From assembly GCA_965183885.1 (NCBI GenBank), contig OZ238992.1:1612001-1676000 (forward strand): DNA of 64,000 nt, written 5' to 3'. Positions 61,360 through 64,000 of this stretch are shown in pieces; positions within the stretch are counted from its first letter, which is position 1; every line of letters starts with the position of its first letter. This DNA comes from UWMA-0277 sp965183885 (lineage in GTDB: Bacteria > Bacteroidota > Bacteroidia > Flavobacteriales > BACL11). The notes under the pieces were generated by a model, which was given only the letters and a program-made list of their open reading frames with translations, was not told the origin of the DNA and made no database searches. The position numbers and the translations under genes are program-made.

Positions 61360-62355
61360 ATGAGAAATTTACTTATTACTTTTAGTTTCTTAGTGTGTAC
61401 AGCAAGTGCACAGAATATTACAGATAGTTTATTGCTGTATTATCCTATGAATGGTAACGCTAATGATTTAAGTGGTAATGATTTTCATGGAATTCCTTCT
61501 GGGGTAACTTCAGTTCCTGATAGACATGGGGTTCCTAATTCAGCTTATTATTTTGATGGGGTAGATGATTATATTGATTTTCCTTTGAATGACACTTTAA
61601 AACCAGACTTCCCTATGACCTTTGCTTTTTGGGCAAAGTTAAAAGTAATAGACATAGCTAAGACTAGGTTTTCTGCAACTGACTTTCTGCAAAATAATTA
61701 TCATGGAGTGTGGATGAGAGTAAATAATCAAGGTTATTTAGGTATTGCTTATGGAGGAGGTATAGGTGGTTGTAATCCTCAGAATAGAAGAGCCTATAAT
61801 GCAATTGAGTTTCCTGTTGATACTGGTATCTGGTATCATTTTGCTGGAGTAGCTTATTCGGCAAATAATATGGCTTTATATATTAATTGTAATGATGTGG
61901 GAGCAGTATATAGTTCAGGAACAGGCCCTCTTAATATTGCGTATTCTAATACTGCTGCAGGAACTTTAGGGAGGATGGATCATAATACTGCTGCAGGGGC
62001 GGTTCATTATAATTGGGGAACTATGGACGATTTTTCTTTTTGGGAAAGAGCATTAAGTGTTGCTGAAATTTATACTTTGTGTGATAGTATGCCTTTGATT
62101 AGTTCTAATGCAACTTGGAATTGTATTAATGGGGCTTGTATTGATCCTGGAAATGGAACAGGTATGTATAATAGTTATTCTAACTGTAATACAAACTGTA
62201 TCCCTTCAGCTGTAGATGACTTACCTGTACATAAAGAAAAAATATTGCTAAGGGTAGTTAATATGTTAGGAGAGGAAGTAAGTATTAAGGAAAAAGGATT
62301 GCTATTTTATATTTATTATGATGGTACAGTAGAAAAGAAGTTTAGGACTAAATAA
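61360..62355 (+). CDS. Secreted LamG-like protein 3 with shared Cys module and tail
   Basis: 331 residues, ATG 12 bases after LamG protein 2. Signal peptide RNLLITFSFLVCTASAQ, almost that of protein 2. The LamG domain is nearly that of protein 1 (YYPMNGNANDLSGNDFHG, FDGVDDYIDFPLNDTLKP). Cysteine module at 62113-62199, tail at 62239-62355. The tail differs at a few places (YYDGTVEKKFRTK), so it may be decaying. The signal is that of protein 2, the body that of protein 1, which suggests recombination between copies. Confidence 0.92.
   Translation: MRNLLITFSFLVCTASAQNITDSLLLYYPMNGNANDLSGNDFHGIPSGVTSVPDRHGVPNSAYYFDGVDDYIDFPLNDTLKPDFPMTFAFWAKLKVIDIAKTRFSATDFLQNNYHGVWMRVNNQGYLGIAYGGGIGGCNPQNRRAYNAIEFPVDTGIWYHFAGVAYSANNMALYINCNDVGAVYSSGTGPLNIAYSNTAAGTLGRMDHNTAAGAVHYNWGTMDDFSFWERALSVAEIYTLCDSMPLISSNATWNCINGACIDPGNGTGMYNSYSNCNTNCIPSAVDDLPVHKEKILLRVVNMLGEEVSIKEKGLLFYIYYDGTVEKKFRTK
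62032..62150 (+). repeat. 119-bp perfect repeat, copy 2 (LamG protein 3)
   Basis: Identical to 51273-51391, about 10.8 kb away in the same orientation. Confidence 0.95.
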
Positions 62356-62358
62356 GAA

Positions 62359-63171
62359 TTAGTACCCTAGTTCTTTCATATTTTCTTCACAAATCTCTTT
62401 TATAATGTTGTAGTTTTCTATTCCAAAAAAATCATTTAAATCTAAATTCGCATTTCCTTTAGGTTGATATTGTACGTTAAGATAGTCATCAATACTCTCT
62501 TTTAGGTTGATATCTAAATTGAATGCTAGACTATCGATAAATTGTTTCTTGTCTGATAGAAAGTCTTCATATTTAATCAGTATTATTTTGTCTTTATTTT
62601 TTTTGTAAATATTAATAGCATAATTCCATCTAAAAGCCATAGCCTCAATGTAGTTAGAGCTTTGATGTCCATACATTTTTGATTGTAGATTTACTTTCCA
62701 AGCAGGGGTTTTCTTTAGTTCAAGAAAATCATCAAAGTTAATTTTCTTTAAGTTTCCAGGAATTTTTAGTCGATTTAAGATACTTCTAATATTCTGATGA
62801 GGGTTTCTGACTATCCAAATGAATTTTGCTTCTGGAAACTCTTTTATTAGTTCATCAGTATAAAAAGAGAGTGATGGTTCTTTAATAATATCTTTAGAAA
62901 ATTCATATCTGTGTTTTTTTATGAATTCACTAAAATCTAATAATTTAAAATCAAGCTTTAAAGTAACATACTTTATTGAACTTTTAATATCAGAAGTTAA
63001 GGTTTTTTTTGTTGCTTTACTTAAAAGGTTTGCAATAACAGTTGTTCCACTTTTTGGATTACCTAAAATAAATAATGGTCTTGGGTTTACCTTTGAGTTG
63101 AAAAATATTTTCTTTATTAAAAGAATATATAAAGGATAATATTTTCTTTTGATTTTTTGGAAGTTATACAC
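62359..63171 (-). CDS. Sulfotransferase family protein
   Basis: 270 residues with a GTG start. The PAPS-binding motif is PLFILGNPKSGTTVIANLLS (5'-phosphosulfate loop), and the second site is AKFIWIVRNPHQNIRSIL. WRTNYAINIYKKNKDK-like and ILIKYEDFL segments match the family. It probably transfers sulfate to a surface glycan or lipid. It ends 4 bases before LamG protein 3 (convergent). The N-terminus is very basic and no ATG is available upstream in frame. Confidence 0.85.
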   Translation of the reverse strand: MYNFQKIKRKYYPLYILLIKKIFFNSKVNPRPLFILGNPKSGTTVIANLLSKATKKTLTSDIKSSIKYVTLKLDFKLLDFSEFIKKHRYEFSKDIIKEPSLSFYTDELIKEFPEAKFIWIVRNPHQNIRSILNRLKIPGNLKKINFDDFLELKKTPAWKVNLQSKMYGHQSSNYIEAMAFRWNYAINIYKKNKDKIILIKYEDFLSDKKQFIDSLAFNLDINLKESIDDYLNVQYQPKGNANLDLNDFFGIENYNIIKEICEENMKELGY

Positions 63172-63377
63172 GATTATTATCTTTAGTTCAATTTACTAAG
63201 TCGCTTCGATTAATAATCATCAGCTTATGGCAAATATCAATAAAATATCATAGATTTGCATTAAGAATAAGGGAATTTTTAATCTAGATGAATAGATTTA
63301 TAATTCTTTTTTAAGCAGAATAATACTGTTGTTATATTGAAGGTGATAGTGAGCTGCGATAATAAGGTGCTAAGCAT

Positions 63378-64000
63378 ATGATAAATGTAACAAAAACATA
63401 TTTACCTAATAAAGAAAAGTACAAAAAGTATGTAGATGAAATTTATGCTAATGGTTGGGTTACAAATAATGGTCCGATGGTAAAATCTTTAGAAAAAAGG
63501 TTAGCAGCATATTTGGGAGTAAAGAATATTGTATTAGTATCTAATGGAACAATTGCTTTAGAAATTGCATATAGGGTTTTAGGAATTAAAGAGGATGTTA
63601 TTACAACCCCTTTTAGTTTTGTAGCAACTACGAGTTCACTTGTTATTAATGGTTTTAATCCAATATATGCAGATATTGATTCTAAGACATTAAATATTGA
63701 TGTAAATAATATTGAAGCAGCTATAACTGACAATACAAGTGCTATTGTACCTGTACATGTATTTGGGAACGCTTGTGAAGTTAAAGAAATAGCCGCAATA
63801 GCTAAAAAGCACAATTTAAAGGTAATATATGATGCTGCACATGCTTTTGGGCTAAAGTATGAAGGAGAAAGCATTTTAAATTATGGAGATATTTCAACCC
63901 TAAGTTTTCATGCTACAAAGTTATTTCATACAATTGAGGGAGGAGCATTAATTATTAATGATGATAGCTTAGTTGAGAAAGCAAGATATCTTATAAATTT
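63378..64000 (+). CDS. DegT/DnrJ/EryC1 family aminotransferase (cut by window end)
   Basis: 207 residues visible, starting INVTKTYLPNKEKYKKYVDEI. PLP-dependent sugar aminotransferase of the DegT family: NGWVTNNGPMVKSLEKRLA, VLVSNGTIALEIAYR, TTPFSFVATTSSL, VPVHVFGNACEV, VIYDAAHAFG and the PLP lysine in STLSFHATKLFHTIEGGAL. It puts an amino group on a nucleotide-linked keto sugar. Together with the flippase and sulfotransferase it marks the start of a surface polysaccharide locus beyond the window. Confidence 0.93.
   Translation, partial: MINVTKTYLPNKEKYKKYVDEIYANGWVTNNGPMVKSLEKRLAAYLGVKNIVLVSNGTIALEIAYRVLGIKEDVITTPFSFVATTSSLVINGFNPIYADIDSKTLNIDVNNIEAAITDNTSAIVPVHVFGNACEVKEIAAIAKKHNLKVIYDAAHAFGLKYEGESILNYGDISTLSFHATKLFHTIEGGALIINDDSLVEKARYLIN

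Noticed and set aside
63251..63258. TAGATTTG, a match to TAnnTTTG upstream of the DegT gene
   Set aside because: Could be the promoter, but it lies about 120 bases before the ATG without a -33 element; such matches are frequent by chance in AT-rich DNA, so it is not listed as a feature.
1..64000. CRISPR arrays, insertion sequences, prophage, tRNA genes
   Set aside because: No regular spaced repeats, transposase or phage genes, or cloverleaf-like sequences were seen on reading the intergenic regions.

Overview
The window is a stretch of an AT-rich Bacteroidota chromosome, most likely from the order Flavobacteriales. The signs are: Bacteroidota-specific families (DUF5683, DUF3276/PUR, DUF4834, WbqC, YfhO, a GH3 and beta-lactamase fusion), a classical type IX secretion (T9SS) C-terminal sorting domain, the gene order parA-parB-DUF5683-dapB-lepB-wbqC, the bacillithiol gene bshA, absence of clear Shine-Dalgarno sites, and repeated TAnnTTTG promoter boxes of the Bacteroidota type. 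Most genes are core chromosomal genes. I see no insertion sequence, prophage, CRISPR array or tRNA.

Layout. 1-3.8 kb: end of a TPR gene and yqeY, then on the minus strand the thrS-infC-rpmI-rplT translation operon, whose infC appears to start at an AUC codon. 4-14.5 kb: an M3-like metallopeptidase, an acyl-CoA carboxylase beta subunit, the parAB-DUF5683-dapB-lepB-wbqC block, a PUR-domain protein and an ABC exporter. 14.6-23.1 kb: leucine dehydrogenase-nusB-DUF1573-yajC-ybbR facing a mutL-rhomboid-rhomboid-phosphatase block. 23.2-31 kb: a cell-wall glycosidase/beta-lactamase fusion with bshA and coaE, then tsaC with small membrane proteins (including a 39-residue one), a DUF899 protein and rlmD. 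31.2-42.5 kb: mscL, rocD, then a same-strand heme run hemA-C-D-B-L-E-N-H-J plus a 76-residue unknown, which encodes every step from glutamyl-tRNA to protoheme.

42.5-51.6 kb and 60-62.4 kb hold secreted surface proteins: a leucine-rich repeat protein, a beta-helix protein with a classical T9SS tail, and three LamG-like proteins. The LRR protein and all three LamG proteins end in the same short Cys-rich module followed by a nearly identical 38-residue tail that is not the classical sorting domain. Between them lie lptG, tgt, the RNase P RNA gene, a CDGSH protein, rpmH and carB. The right end (55-64 kb) looks like the edge of a surface polysaccharide locus: YfhO membrane protein, glycosyltransferase, flippase, sulfotransferase and a DegT-type sugar aminotransferase cut by the window end.

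The most interesting signals are the shared tail family, a 119-bp perfect identity between two LamG genes about 10.8 kb apart, the AUC start of infC, and promoter boxes lying 4-6 bases before the start codon of six genes, which predicts leaderless mRNAs. The rnpB 5' end gives an internal calibration for that last claim.
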